Assembly: GCF_013366925.1 (NCBI RefSeq)
Contig: NZ_JAALDK010000001.1
Coordinates: 3,155,165 to 3,219,164 of the forward strand
Source of the DNA: Paraburkholderia youngii
Lineage (GTDB): Bacteria; Pseudomonadota; Gammaproteobacteria; Burkholderiales; Burkholderiaceae
Direction of reading: 5' to 3'
Length of the DNA: 64,000 bases
Under the pieces are notes generated by a model that saw nothing but the letters and a program-made list of their open reading frames with translations, was not told the origin of the DNA and ran no database searches. Every line of letters begins with the position of its first letter. Within the stretch, counting starts at the first letter, position 1. The position numbers and the translations under genes are program-made. Below are positions 53,323 to 62,697 of this stretch, one piece after another.

Positions 53323-53388
53323 ATGAAACAGCGACGCCGGATCTATTACAGCGAGACGCAGAAAGCGCTGATCTGGGACCGCCATGCG
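53323..53388 (+). pseudogene. IS30-family transposase N-terminal fragment
   Basis: Reads MKQRRRIYYSETQKALIWDR, the typical N-terminus of IS30 transposases of Burkholderiaceae, then ends abruptly against the stop region of the converging propeller gene. No inverted repeats were found. Confidence 0.75.
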
Positions 53389-53389
53389 G

Positions 53390-54403
53390 CTATCGGCAGC
53401 GGCCGGAGGACTGGACCGCGATCCCTCCCTGGTCGGCTGGACCGGGGGTGGAATCCTCGATGACTTGAGACGGCGCCACATTGCCGGTCGCTCCCGGCGC
53501 GAACACGAGAATGCGCCTGTTCGGCTCGGCAACAAAGAGTCGCCCGTCGGAGGAGACGCTGATCTTGTTGGCGCCCGGAAAGCCAGGCCCAGTGATTCCC
53601 GTGGCTGGACCGCTGATCGTCCGCACCGGCGGCACATTGCCGCTCGCCCCGGCGGCGAAAACGCTCACCTGGATCTGCGTGTGGTCTGTGGTCGTGTTGT
53701 AGACGAATAATTCGTTCGTACGAGGATCGACAGCGATCGTCAGGTTGTTGGATGCTGCCCCACCTTCCCCACCCGCCAGCAGCCCGGTGTTGCTACCAGT
53801 GAGGCTGCGCAGAAGCGCCGGGGAGGTGAGACTCCGGGCCGTGCCAAGCGTGTCGATGATCGCCGCTCCCCGGTCGTCATAACCCGCAAGCAGCAGATTG
53901 TCCTCGTTATCGACGGCAAGGCTCACGTACACCCGGAGATTTGGAGTTGGATCAGAAATGACAATCGGCTGGAGCAGCAACCCAGTGCTGTTGACGGGAG
54001 CGACAAAGAGCGGGCCAGCCCCGGCGCGAATGCTCAAGATGAAGTCGTTGAGGTGGGAATCCACCGCGATGCTCACCAGATCATTCCCCGGCAACGTGAA
54101 CGAGCGACTGGGCGCCGCATTGTCCTCGGCCTTCGGCGGAAAGATGGCGACGGTGCCGTTGGTGAGAAACTGCGCGACGTGAAAGAAGTCGTTCTTGCTG
54201 AAGGCGATCGCCCGAGCGGTGCCGAAGGTGGTGCGCGGCCCTTCCAGCACCTGGCAGGGCTTGGTCGCTCCGTTGGCGCGCAAGGAGTAACCGCGAATCT
54301 GATCATTCAGACCGATGAAGACGGCGTCGTCGGGGCAGGCGGCTTGCGCCAGCCGGACCCCGAACAGCGCACTGAAGATGGCGACATATAGCGCGAGTTT
54401 CAT
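53390..54403 (-). CDS. Secreted beta-propeller protein
   Basis: The product has 337 residues from ATG 54403 (GAGGGG upstream). A signal peptide (MKLALYVAIFSALFGVRLAQ) ends at QAA. Repeats then follow in which a strand and a Val-Phe-(A/P)-P-(G/K)-A segment recur (VAIFPPKAEDNAAPSRSFTL, VFAAGASGNVPPVRTISGPA, VFAPGATGNVAPSQVIEDST), the NHL-like blade of a family common in soil bacteria. The last blade seems cut: the protein stops soon after DSTPGPADQGGIAVQSSGRC, next to an IS30 fragment, so it may be C-terminally truncated. Periplasmic or extracellular; role unknown. Confidence 0.75.
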   Translation of the reverse strand: MKLALYVAIFSALFGVRLAQAACPDDAVFIGLNDQIRGYSLRANGATKPCQVLEGPRTTFGTARAIAFSKNDFFHVAQFLTNGTVAIFPPKAEDNAAPSRSFTLPGNDLVSIAVDSHLNDFILSIRAGAGPLFVAPVNSTGLLLQPIVISDPTPNLRVYVSLAVDNEDNLLLAGYDDRGAAIIDTLGTARSLTSPALLRSLTGSNTGLLAGGEGGAASNNLTIAVDPRTNELFVYNTTTDHTQIQVSVFAAGASGNVPPVRTISGPATGITGPGFPGANKISVSSDGRLFVAEPNRRILVFAPGATGNVAPSQVIEDSTPGPADQGGIAVQSSGRCR

Positions 54404-54733
54404 GATAGGCCCCCTCAGCAAGTTCCTCGGCTGGGTTTACGGAGGAGCGTTTCGTACTCCTTGAGCATAGACCAGCTCAGCGGGAGCCGAAAAATAAAGT
54501 TCCGCGAATTGGAACCGGTAGTTCTGGCGGGCGATGCGACGGAATGCCCATCGATATCGAACGGTAATCCAGGCGCATTCGGGCGTCTTGACTAACAGAC
54601 TGCTGAAATACAGCCGCGCAGGAACGGCTTACCACCATCTGCGCGGCTGACGGCGCAATCTTTTCGCAGGTGAAATTTCAACGTGAATCCAGCGACGTGA
54701 GGCCAGTTTTGAGAGAAATGCGATTGGCCCCGC
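54404..54733. other. Intergenic region, nothing recognised
   Basis: Upstream region of the propeller gene. A GCCGCGCAGG / TGCGCGGC pair near 54611-54650 may be part of an IS end. No gene recognised. Confidence 0.4.
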
Positions 54734-54951
54734 GAGGACTTGCATGTGGGACGCAAGCGCGTGGCGCGCCTGATGCGCCTTCCCTGTCTGCGCGGCGTAA
54801 GGCGGCGCTGGCCCGCACCACGCAGCAGCACCCGGGTGCGCGGCGCGCGTCCGATCCGGTGTGCCGGCAATTCAGCGCCGAAGCGCCCAACGTACGGTGG
54901 ATGGCGGACGCCACCTATGTCCTGACTGGCGCAGGATTGCTTACGAAATAA
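54734..54951 (+). pseudogene. IS3-family transposase (OrfB) fragment, frameshifted
   Basis: One frame reads DLHVGRKRVARLMRLPCLRG, the HTH-like start of IS3 OrfB. A second frame continues PVCRQFSAEAPNVRWMADAT and YVLTGAG, the region before the first catalytic Asp (usual form W-ADATY). Both ends are missing, so this is debris. Confidence 0.78.
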
Positions 54952-55026
54952 GTTTAATCAAACGCGAAAATGTATGCGTTCAGCGAACCGCTAAACAACG
55001 TCCCCTAAAAGAAGGGAGCACTCGTC

Positions 55027-57075
55027 ATGAAAAACGCGAAGCTTAACCCTAACAACGAAGGATCCGGCGCAATTTCGGCAAGGCGTTTTTCGTTCCTATC
55101 CTATCTGTTCGCCGCCGTCTTTTTAGGTGCCTGGATGTCCGTCGCGTCCGGGCAGTCGGTCGGACAGCCTTTGGCTCCAGTCACCGACACAGGACCTGCC
55201 GCGACGGCATCACCGATCAATACGTTGGCGGCCACGTCCGTGAACGTGTTGACCTATCATGGCGACACGAATCGTACTGGTTGGAATTCGAACGAGACGA
55301 CCCTTACCCCTTCCAACGTCAGAGCCGGTTCGTTCGGCGTCTTGCATGCAATCAAGCTCGGCGACCCAGTGAACGACTGGGTCGACGCGCAGCCATTGGT
55401 TGTTTCCGCGTTGAACGTCCACGGGACAACACAGGATGTCGTATACGTCGCTACCGAAGCCAACAACATTTACGCCTACTCGGCTTCCACGGGCACGCTG
55501 CTCCTCCAACGGAACCTCGGGACTCCGGTACCGCGATCGAGGCTTCCCGGCGGCTGTGACAACAACGGCCCGACCGTGGGAATCAACTCCACGCCGGTGA
55601 TCGATCCGGGCACCCAAACGCTATATGTGGTCTCGTTCAAGCTGGTAAGCGGCACGCCGAGCTATTGGCTCCACGCTCTTGACATCACCACCTTGGCTGA
55701 CAAAGCGGGTTCTCCGACCTCGGTCTCGGCTTCGCGTACCCTGACGGACGGCACGACCTACAATTTCGCCGCAGGGTTCAGCCGGCAGCGTCCCGGTCTC
55801 CTTTTGGCGAACGGAAACATCTACGCCGGTTTCGGCAGCTTCTGCGACATACGCGCCGACCAGTCGCGCGGCTGGGTGTTGGGATGGAAGGCGAACACGC
55901 TGTCACCGCTTCCTGCGAATGGGTCGAATGTTGCGAATCAGTTGATGAACAAGCTGTCGACTTCCCCCAACACGTTTTTCCTGTCGTCCGTCTGGATGTC
56001 CGGGTATGGCATTGCCGCGGGTCCGTCGGGGGAGCTGTACTTCATCACTGGAAACTCAGACCCATCCGGTACGACCTACGCTCCTCCAAACAATATCCAG
56101 GAAAGCGTGGTGAGGCTCTCTGCCGACCTGACCACCTTGCAGGACTATTTCACCCCTTCAGGTACTAATGGCGTCGCATCGCTAGATGCCGCGGACGACG
56201 ATTTCGGTTCCGGTGGCGCCATGGTTATACCGGCCATCTCCGGAGAATCGGTTGGTACGGTCGTTGCCGGAGGAAAGCGCGGCCATCTATACCTCATCGA
56301 CCGGAGCTCGATGGGTCACAACGACTCGGGCAGAGCGCTTTCCATCGGCGGTTTCGGTTCCTGCTGGTGCGGTCCATCGTATTTTATGGGATCGGACGGC
56401 GTCCGCCGCGTTGTCGGCAGCGGCGGCAGAAGCATAAGTGTATGGAAGGTTCCGGCAAACCCGCCGAAGCTGCAATGGGAAAAAACGTTTGCTAGCATCG
56501 CATCCGGCCAGGATGGTGGCTTTTTTACGACGATTTCATCGAACGGCACATCAGCCGGGTCCGCGATCATCTGGGCCGTCGGTCGCCCCACCAGCACTGC
56601 TGCACCAGCCAACGTGACGCTATACGCCTTCGACGCTTCAGCTTCAGGTGGCACAACACCGATCTTCTCGTCCGTCGCCGGCTCCTGGCCTGGCCCCAAC
56701 TCCAACGCCAACATCGTGCCGACTGTCGCCAACGGCAAGGTCTTTGTCGCCAGCTTCGCGGCCCTGAACATCTTCGCTCCGGGCGGGACGCGCGCTCCCG
56801 TCGTAGTCCAGCCCCCGCCTGCTCCGCCAGCATCTCTGCCCAGCCAAATCTACGGAATCGTCGCTTCGGTAGGCACGTTGCAAATCACCATCCAACCTCA
56901 GACCGGAGCCCCTGTGCTCGTTGACACTTCGGCTGCCGAGCAGGCTCACCTGAGCGTACCGCTCGTGGTCGGAAAGGCCGTCCACGTCTTCGGCCCATTC
57001 AGCAGTGGAGCGTGGCACGCGGAAAGAATTCTTCGTGCTAAGGACGACCCTGAATCTTGGGTGCCCACGAACTGA
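55027..57075 (+). CDS. Secreted PQQ-like/beta-propeller protein
   Basis: The product has 682 residues; the ATG follows GAAGGGAG a few bases upstream. A signal sequence (SFLSYLFAAVFLGAWMSVAS) ends near ASGQ. About 560 residues of propeller blades follow (VLTYHGDTNRTGWNSNETTL, DVVYVATEANNIYAYSASTG, SGELYFITGNSDPSG, VGTVVAGGKRGHLYLIDRSS), with the YVATE-NN-YA pattern of PQQ-like repeats. A Pro-rich linker (VVVQPPPAPPAS) leads to a small OB-like C-terminal domain (IYGIVASVGTLQITIQPQTG). It lacks the Trp-docking and metal-binding residues of true quinoprotein dehydrogenases as far as I can see. Exported; binding or scaffold role probable, substrate unknown. Confidence 0.72.
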   Translation: MKNAKLNPNNEGSGAISARRFSFLSYLFAAVFLGAWMSVASGQSVGQPLAPVTDTGPAATASPINTLAATSVNVLTYHGDTNRTGWNSNETTLTPSNVRAGSFGVLHAIKLGDPVNDWVDAQPLVVSALNVHGTTQDVVYVATEANNIYAYSASTGTLLLQRNLGTPVPRSRLPGGCDNNGPTVGINSTPVIDPGTQTLYVVSFKLVSGTPSYWLHALDITTLADKAGSPTSVSASRTLTDGTTYNFAAGFSRQRPGLLLANGNIYAGFGSFCDIRADQSRGWVLGWKANTLSPLPANGSNVANQLMNKLSTSPNTFFLSSVWMSGYGIAAGPSGELYFITGNSDPSGTTYAPPNNIQESVVRLSADLTTLQDYFTPSGTNGVASLDAADDDFGSGGAMVIPAISGESVGTVVAGGKRGHLYLIDRSSMGHNDSGRALSIGGFGSCWCGPSYFMGSDGVRRVVGSGGRSISVWKVPANPPKLQWEKTFASIASGQDGGFFTTISSNGTSAGSAIIWAVGRPTSTAAPANVTLYAFDASASGGTTPIFSSVAGSWPGPNSNANIVPTVANGKVFVASFAALNIFAPGGTRAPVVVQPPPAPPASLPSQIYGIVASVGTLQITIQPQTGAPVLVDTSAAEQAHLSVPLVVGKAVHVFGPFSSGAWHAERILRAKDDPESWVPTN

Positions 57076-57101
57076 CGCCTTTGCCGATTCCAGTTTGTGC
57101 C

Positions 57102-57144
57102 GAAACCGATTGGCGCTAATGGAAGAACTGCAGCAATCGGTTTC
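57102..57144. terminator. Hairpin downstream of the PQQ-like gene
   Basis: GAAACCGATTG and CAATCGGTTTC form a perfect 11-bp stem around a 21-base loop, 27 bases after the stop. No T tract, so terminator function is uncertain. Confidence 0.4.
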
Positions 57145-57287
57145 AATCTGAACGGGGCAAGGAAGACAGACATTGCCGAAAAGGCTGATAGGTCATACAT
57201 GAAATAACTGAGGGGAGGTTGCCAAAACTTTGCTTGTGCCCACGATGAAGAAGACCGCAAACGCCACGAATGGCCCTTGCTGCTGGC

Positions 57288-57480
57288 GTTGCCAAAGTGC
57301 TGCAGCGGTTGCACTATCCGCTGGACGTGATGTTGTTGTGCGTGCGGCGGTATGTGGCCTATTCGCTTAAGTCATCGGCATCTTGAGGAGATGATGGCTG
57401 AGCGCGCCACTGGCGTGGATCGTTCAACAGTGCATTGATGGTCCATCAAGTTGGTGCTTTGTTAACGCACGCCCACCTGG
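57288..57480 (+). pseudogene. IS6-family transposase N-terminal fragment
   Basis: Reads VAKVLQRLHYPLDVMLLCVR and RYVAYSLK; after a frame change SHRHLEEMMAERATGVDRST and VH, then a stop. The layout (Y-LDV-L-CVR-Y--Y-LS-RHLEEMM-ERG--VD-STV-RW) is the IS6/IS26 N-terminus. Most of the gene, including the catalytic core, is absent. Confidence 0.75.
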
Positions 57481-57607
57481 CTGGCCGGTAAACGTGGGCA
57501 TCGAGTTTGCGTGATGCCGGCTGCTGTCGAGACCGGGCACGAAATTTCGCCGGGCCGCCGGCGCAACGTTGTTCCGACCGCTGTTTCAATCGAAGGAGAA
57601 AGCACGT

Positions 57608-57682
57608 ATGCAATGGACGACTCCGAGCTACACCGACGTACGCCTCGGTTTTGAAATCGTAATGTATGTCGCTACGCGTTAA
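57608..57682 (+). CDS. pqqA: PqqA precursor peptide, orphan
   Basis: A 24-codon gene, ATG 57608 preceded by AAGGAG. The peptide starts [16 protein letters not shown] and keeps Glu16 and Tyr20, the residues that PqqE cross-links to make pyrroloquinoline quinone, at the correct spacing (E-I-V-M-Y), ending ATR. PqqA peptides usually have 22-24 residues with this MQW-TP---D-R-GFE--MY pattern. No pqqB, C, D or E follows. It is wedged between an IS6 fragment and a membrane-protein gene, so it is either a stray extra copy served by a pqq operon elsewhere or a leftover of a rearranged operon. Confidence 0.88.
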   Translation: MQWTTPSYTDVRLGFEIVMYVATR

Positions 57683-57967
57683 GCCCGCAACCTGGCCGCA
57701 CGCCGCGGCCCCCTTGCGGTTTCGGTTTGTGCTTGACCTCTGCTTCGAAAAGACATTTCGCAAGCACAAGTCCATCGAAATGCCCACCCCGACCGTCGAC
57801 AATCTGAAGGAGCATCTTGTACGATCCGTCCTTCCTGATCGCAGTGGTGAGTAGCGCGCTCGGTCGATTTATCAGAAGTGGGTCGGGGCCTCGCGCCCAA
57901 CGTCGATTTTCATGAACCGACAAAGCCACACCCTCGACCCCTAATAACACCTATAAGACCTAGTCCC
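57683..57967. other. Intergenic region between pqqA and membrane protein gene
   Basis: Nothing certain. A GC-rich CGCGGCCCCCTTGCGG stretch follows pqqA. A TTG-initiated 32-codon frame at 57817-57915 with AAGGAG upstream is noted but not called. Confidence 0.4.
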
Positions 57968-59320
57968 ATGACCTTAGCGAGTTCACCCAGACTGCACCAA
58001 AAATCCTGCTGTTCGCCGCTGCTTCCGTTCGACTGTCTCGCCGCAGCGATCCTCGGCACGCTGTTATGGTCGGTATTGTCGAACAAACAGTTCTCCGCCG
58101 ATGGCGCATCATTTTTCATCGAAATCCTGCGTTCACGCGATGTGAACCATATCGCATGGTCGCGGCAGTTTTCGTACGAGCTGGGTCAATGGCCGCTAGT
58201 GCTGGTCCTGCACTGGGGCTTGTCGAATGCCGCACTGCTCCGCTTCATTTTCGGGCTCGGCTATGTGCTGCCTTTCATAGCCGCCTACCTGATTGTGCGC
58301 GTGCAGGTGACAAAAGGCGCAGTCCCCGCGCTGCTACCAGGTTATCTTTTCGGCATGCTGTCGATTGCGCTGCCGAGCGACTTTCTGTTGGTCGGCGAAA
58401 GTCAGTTCCTATTGCCGCTTGCGTGGCCGATGCTCGCATACTTACTGCAGCCTGGCCGATTTTCTTCGGCCGCATGGCTGTTACCGATTGCGCTATCTGT
58501 GCTTCTCACGCGCATGTACGAAACCCAAGCCGTCACACTTGCGCTCTTCGGTTTGATCCTGGCACTTCGTTCACGTGCGCAATTGACTGCTCTCGCACGG
58601 CAGCGACGTTATCTGGTGCTGGGCCTTATTTGTCTCTGTATTGCACTATGGGTGCTCGGTGCTGCAATTGCAGCGTATTGGATTATTTATCCGCGTGATC
58701 CGGCCAACCGGGGCGCGTTTCTACATGGGCTCGCTCATACGGCGCAAAACGCGGTATTTGACGTGAGTATGCTTGCAGCGCTGTGCTTTTTTATCGGACT
58801 GCGAGTACCCAAAACACGTGGGGTGCTGGTCGTGGTGCTGCTTGCGATCAGTTATCTATGCTGGCATGAACGGTTCGATTTCTTCAATGCGCAGATCAGC
58901 TTCGACTCGCGCGTGCTGACCCTGCTTTGGTTGCCGCCGCTCATTGCTCTCAGTGTATGGAGGTTCGAAGCGTGCGCCGTGACGTTCGGCGTTGCGCTGT
59001 GGTTTGCCGTGGTGTCTGTTGCACCATTGGCCGTCGATCTGGCCAGCACGAATGTGTGGCGCGACTATGCAAGCCAGGTCACGAACTGGGCAGCCAGGAG
59101 AGACGACGGACTGGTGCCGGCCAGCGTGCATCGACTGGACCGGCACCCGGCCAGTTGGAACTGGACATTTCCATCATTGAGCATCGCGCTTGGTGCTCCA
59201 CACGTCGGTTCGGTGCTTGAAAACGCGCTCGGCGTTGCATGGCAGCCCTTCAACCCAGCCACGGAATTGCCGCTTGCTTCGTTTGCTGGTTATCGCGGCA
59301 CGCTGGCACGCCAACCGTAA
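57968..59320 (+). CDS. Multipass membrane protein, possible GT-C-like, unknown function
   Basis: The product has 450 residues with about ten to twelve hydrophobic helices (LAAAILGTLLWSVLSN, LVLVLHWGLSNAALLRFIFG, LLPGYLFGMLSIALPSDFLL, LVLGLICLCIALWVLGAAIA). A loop after the first helix carries ADGASFFIEILRSRD with an acidic residue where GT-C enzymes keep a catalytic Asp. The C-terminal soluble part (about 375-450) is short. No named family is recognised. The gene is monocistronic in appearance, just upstream of tRNA genes. A lipid-linked sugar transferase or polysaccharide-related membrane protein is one option. Confidence 0.65.
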   Translation: MTLASSPRLHQKSCCSPLLPFDCLAAAILGTLLWSVLSNKQFSADGASFFIEILRSRDVNHIAWSRQFSYELGQWPLVLVLHWGLSNAALLRFIFGLGYVLPFIAAYLIVRVQVTKGAVPALLPGYLFGMLSIALPSDFLLVGESQFLLPLAWPMLAYLLQPGRFSSAAWLLPIALSVLLTRMYETQAVTLALFGLILALRSRAQLTALARQRRYLVLGLICLCIALWVLGAAIAAYWIIYPRDPANRGAFLHGLAHTAQNAVFDVSMLAALCFFIGLRVPKTRGVLVVVLLAISYLCWHERFDFFNAQISFDSRVLTLLWLPPLIALSVWRFEACAVTFGVALWFAVVSVAPLAVDLASTNVWRDYASQVTNWAARRDDGLVPASVHRLDRHPASWNWTFPSLSIALGAPHVGSVLENALGVAWQPFNPATELPLASFAGYRGTLARQP

Positions 59321-59470
59321 CAACGATAGAGGCTGCTGCCGGAACGCAGCAGCTCGGCTGTCTCGTGTTGGGCGAATACCACGAGTCGAACTTCTCGCTC
59401 AGAAAGATCATGTCACTGCTCCGTTTGCATAACCGATGTTGTACAATCCGGTCCGCTTCACAAAGCCTGA

Positions 59471-59546
59471 TCCCCGATAGCTCAGTCGGTAGAGCGCCGG
59501 ACTGTTAATCCGTAGGTCCCTGGTTCGAGCCCAGGTCGGGGAGCCA
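59471..59546 (+). tRNA. tRNA-Asn (GTT)
   Basis: 76 nt with encoded CCA. Acceptor TCCCCGA pairs with TCGGGGA, discriminator G. Anticodon loop CTGTTAA gives GTT. TPsiC arm GGTTCGAGCCC is present. Confidence 0.96.
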
Positions 59547-59549
59547 AAT

Positions 59550-59625
59550 GCGGGAGTAGCTCAGTTGGTAGAGCGCAACCTTGCCAAGGTTGAGGTCGCG
59601 AGTTCGAGCCTCGTCTCCCGCTCCA
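59550..59625 (+). tRNA. tRNA-Gly (GCC)
   Basis: 76 nt with encoded CCA, three bases after tRNA-Asn. Acceptor GCGGGAG pairs with CTCCCGC. Anticodon loop TTGCCAA gives GCC; AGTTCGAGCCT is the T arm. Confidence 0.96.
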
Positions 59626-59644
59626 GCGTTACGTCATCTAGACG

Positions 59645-59719
<75 letters not shown>

Positions 59720-59732
59720 TCAAACGTTCGCA

Positions 59733-59756
59733 CCGGCAATCAATCTGCCGGCTTCT
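59733..59756 (+). terminator. Hairpin after the tRNA cluster
   Basis: CCGGCA and TGCCGG form a 6-bp stem with a 7-base loop, followed by CTTCTTCG, 14 bases after tRNA-Thr. Confidence 0.5.
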
Positions 59757-59878
59757 TCGCGATCAATCCCCACGCTCGCCTGTAGATGATCAGTCAGTCA
59801 CATCGCTTGAGCGGCCGAGTTTTTTCACACATCGACGTCCATCGAAAGTCATCCCGCTTGGCCAATGATGACCTGTTT

Positions 59879-59894
59879 GTGATTGCGATCACAG
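59879..59894. promoter_or_regulatory. CRP-type site TGTGATTGCGATCACA
   Basis: A full TGTGA-N6-TCACA match, 50 bases upstream of the truncated small gene at 59945, the same type of box as in the 28-48 kb surface locus. Confidence 0.75.
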
Positions 59895-59944
59895 CTTCTC
59901 TCGAACACCGGCGTATATTCTGCGCACTGACAGAAGCCCTTGGT

Positions 59945-60228
59945 ATGCAACAGGTAAAGAACGGGACGTCACACGACGAAGACGCGCGAGATATGACGCT
60001 CGCAACGGTACAGCGATGGCGCATCGATTCGACGAGCCTGAACGTGACCGTCCATCTCGACGCGGACAGGTTTCCGGCGAGCCCTGTCGCACCCAATCAG
60101 CGTGGCTTCGTACTGGATGCGGAGCAGGCACGTCAGATGATCCGTGACCTGAGTGGGGCGGTGCTGGCACTGGAACTTCAGCGACACGTTGAACAGGCAG
60201 TCGATCTCCCTGATCCTCTCCTGGGCGC
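59945..60228 (+). pseudogene. Small hypothetical gene truncated by IS21-family element
   Basis: From ATG 59945 (MQQVKNGTSHDEDARDMTLA) about 95 host residues are read before the frame enters the IS21 end at 60229. The domain VQRWRIDSTSLNVTVHLDAD, then RGFVLDAEQARQMIRDLSGA shares a pattern with the 130-residue protein at 47128 (RW--D...R-F-L...I--L-G). Family unnamed. The CRP-type box 50 bases upstream links it to the same control. The natural C-terminus is lost; bases after the IS do not clearly continue it. Confidence 0.6.
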
Positions 60229-60380
60229 CGACAATTATCTTGTCCGGTCGATTGACGATTGTGTTGGCCGGTGGTGCGGAGTCGGAGGCGGCGTAGCCGC
60301 CGGAGACGACGCACCACCGGCGGCGCCGGGATGATGGGGTCATAGGATGGCTGATCGCGTTCAAGAAGAAGCGAACAGCC

Positions 60381-61880
60381 ATGTCCGGAACCCGAATCAC
60401 GGACCAGCAGGTCCGCCTCTATATGAGCAAGCGCAAACATCACACTCAGGAAGTCGCTGCTGCCAAATCGGGCATGAGTTCGCGCACGGCACGGCGAATC
60501 GAACGCGATGGCCGGTTACCGTCGCAGAAGCCGCATCGCGATTGGCGCACTCGCCCCGATCCATTTGCCGAGGTCTGGGAGAGTGAAGTGCTGCCTCTGC
60601 TGCGCAGCGCCCCCGGGCTGAGGGCTATCACGCTGCTGGGCAAACTGCAGGAGACGCATCCGGGCGAGTTTCCTGACAGCATGCGGCGTACGCTGGAGCG
60701 ACGCGTTAGCCAGTGGCGTGCCCTTGAGGGACCAGGCAAGGAAGTCTTCTTTCCCCAGGAGCATCTGCCTGGCGCACAGGGGCTTTCGGACTTCACCGAT
60801 ATGGGCGGCCTCGGCATCACGATCACCGGCGTGCCGTTCGCCCACCGGCTGTACCACTTTGTGCTCGCGTTCTCGCACTGGGAATACGCCTGTGTCGTCG
60901 ATGGGGGCGAGAGCTTTGAAGCGCTCTCCCAAGGCTTGCAGAATGCGTTGTGGCAGGCCGGCGGATGCCCACGGGAACACCGCACCGACAGTCTGTCGGC
61001 GGCGTTCAGGAATCTGCAGGAACAGGACGACTTCACGGTCCGCTATACCGCGCTGCTCGAGCATTACGGCATGGTCGGCACGCGCAACAACCGCGGGCAG
61101 GGCCACGAGAACGGCAGCGTGGAGTCATCGCATCGTCACCTGAAGGAGGCAATCGATCAGGCGTTGATGCTGCGCGGTCATCGCGACTTTGCCGAGCGTG
61201 CTGCCTATGACGGGTTCGTTCGCGAAGTCGTCATGCGCCGCAACCGGCGCAATGCTGCTGGATTCAACGTTGAGCGCGAGCATCTGCACGATCTGCCCGA
61301 GCGTCGCACGACCGACTTCGTCGAGGAAGAAGCGCGCGTTACCCGCTGTGGCACCTTTACCGTGCGCGGAATCCTCTACAGCGCACCATCGCGCCTGATC
61401 GGCCACCGCCTGCGGGTACGGCTCTATAACGACCGACTCGACTGCTATCTGTCCGGCGCACTGGTGCACAGCACCCAGCGAGGCTCGCGTGTGCCCTACG
61501 GCCGCGGCCGCGCCCTCGATTACCGACACTTCATCGATGCACTCAAACGTAAGCCGCAGGCCTTCAGGGGCCTGGCGTTTCGCGACGACCTGTTTCCGCG
61601 CGAAGCGTATCGCCGCACCTGGGAGCAGCTTGAGGCAAGACTGGCACAACGCGAAGCCTGCAAGCTCATGGTCGGGCTACTCGAACTGGCCGCGCATCAC
61701 GGCGTCGAGGCAATCCTGGCCGAACGGCTCGATGCGCTGCTCGCTGCCGGCAAGTTACCCGAGCTGGAGCAGTTGCGTCACGAATTTGCACCGCGTCAGC
61801 CCCAGTGTCCCGAAGTGGTGGTTGAGACGCCATCGGCGGCACTCTACGACACGCTGCTCGATGACGAGGTGCCGGTATGA
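60381..61880 (+). CDS. istA: IS21-family transposase IstA
   Basis: The product has 499 residues. An N-terminal HTH (QEVAAAKSGMSSRTARRIER) precedes the DDE core with LSDFTDMGGLGITITGVPFA (first Asp), REHRTDSLSAAF (second Asp) and NRGQGHENGSVESSHRHLKE (Glu). The C-terminal Mu-like domain contains FTVRGILYSAPSRLIGHRLR. Length is normal for the family and the frame is intact. The stop overlaps the istB start by four bases (ATGA). Confidence 0.93.
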   Translation: MSGTRITDQQVRLYMSKRKHHTQEVAAAKSGMSSRTARRIERDGRLPSQKPHRDWRTRPDPFAEVWESEVLPLLRSAPGLRAITLLGKLQETHPGEFPDSMRRTLERRVSQWRALEGPGKEVFFPQEHLPGAQGLSDFTDMGGLGITITGVPFAHRLYHFVLAFSHWEYACVVDGGESFEALSQGLQNALWQAGGCPREHRTDSLSAAFRNLQEQDDFTVRYTALLEHYGMVGTRNNRGQGHENGSVESSHRHLKEAIDQALMLRGHRDFAERAAYDGFVREVVMRRNRRNAAGFNVEREHLHDLPERRTTDFVEEEARVTRCGTFTVRGILYSAPSRLIGHRLRVRLYNDRLDCYLSGALVHSTQRGSRVPYGRGRALDYRHFIDALKRKPQAFRGLAFRDDLFPREAYRRTWEQLEARLAQREACKLMVGLLELAAHHGVEAILAERLDALLAAGKLPELEQLRHEFAPRQPQCPEVVVETPSAALYDTLLDDEVPV

Positions 61881-62697
61881 ACACCGCTGCTACTTACGAT
61901 GCCGCCCGTCTGGGGTTGATGCTCAATGAGCTGCGGCTGCCGACCATCGGCCGGCTGTGGCCTGAATTTGCCCAGCGTTCCGACAAGGAAGGCTGGCACG
62001 CCACGCGGCTGCTGGTGCACTGCTCGAACACGAACTCGCCGAGCGCGTGAAACGGCGCATTGAGCGGCACCGCATCGAATCGCATCTGGATCCGACCAAG
62101 ACGCTCGATACCTTCAACTTCAGCATGGTGCCGATGGTCTCGAAGGCGCACGTCATGGCGCTGGCCAGCGGCGATTCGTGGCTGGAGAAAGGGGCCACGA
62201 TCCTGTTATTCGGGCCGCCCGGCGGCGGCAAGACACATCTCGGTTCCGCCATCGGCCACGCTCTGATCGACGCCGGTTACCGGGTGCTGTTCACGCGCAC
62301 CAGCGAATTCGTGCAGAAGCTACAGGTTGCACGCCAGAGCCTGCAGTTGCCGTCGATGCTCGCGAAGTTCGATCATTTCGATCTGATCATCCTCGACGAC
62401 CTCTCATACGTCCGTAAGGATCAGGCCGAAACCAGCGTGCTGTTCGAGCTGATCGCTGAAAGATATGAGCGGCGCAGCCTTCTGATCACAGCCAACCAGC
62501 CGTTCTCCGGCTGGAATGACGTCTTCCCCGACCCGGCCATGACCGTGGCCGCCATCGATCGCCTGGTTCATCACTCGACGATCTTCGAACTGAACGTCGA
62601 AAGCTACCGGCGTCGGAACGCCACCGACAACAAGGCAGCACGGCGGCGTCAATTACCGGATCCCGAGCCACAAGGAGCGACAACTATGACCTCTTGA
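61877..62697 (+). pseudogene. istB: IS21-family ATPase IstB, frameshifted
   Basis: The start at 61877 reads MNTAATYDAARLGLMLNELR and LPTIGRLWPEFAQRSDKEGW, then fails after about 57 codons. The correct sequence ALLEHELAERVKRRIERHR resumes one frame earlier, near 62013; one missing base around CTGCTGGTGCACTG explains it. The rest is complete: LLFGPPGGGKTHLGSAIGHA (Walker A), LIILDDLSYVRKD (Walker B) and SLLITANQPFSGW. IstB is the helper ATPase needed for IS21 transposition, so the copy is probably inactive unless the break is a sequencing error or a rare internal start works. Confidence 0.85.

Noticed and set aside
57102..57144. The 11-bp inverted repeat as an end of the IS6 fragment
   Set aside because: Both arms lie on the same side of the fragment within 45 bases, so they form a hairpin and not transposon ends.
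57817..57915. 32-residue TTG-initiated frame with AAGGAG upstream (LYDPSFLIAVVSSALGRF)
   Set aside because: Start context is good but the peptide matches nothing I know and the tail is Arg/Ser-rich chance-like sequence.
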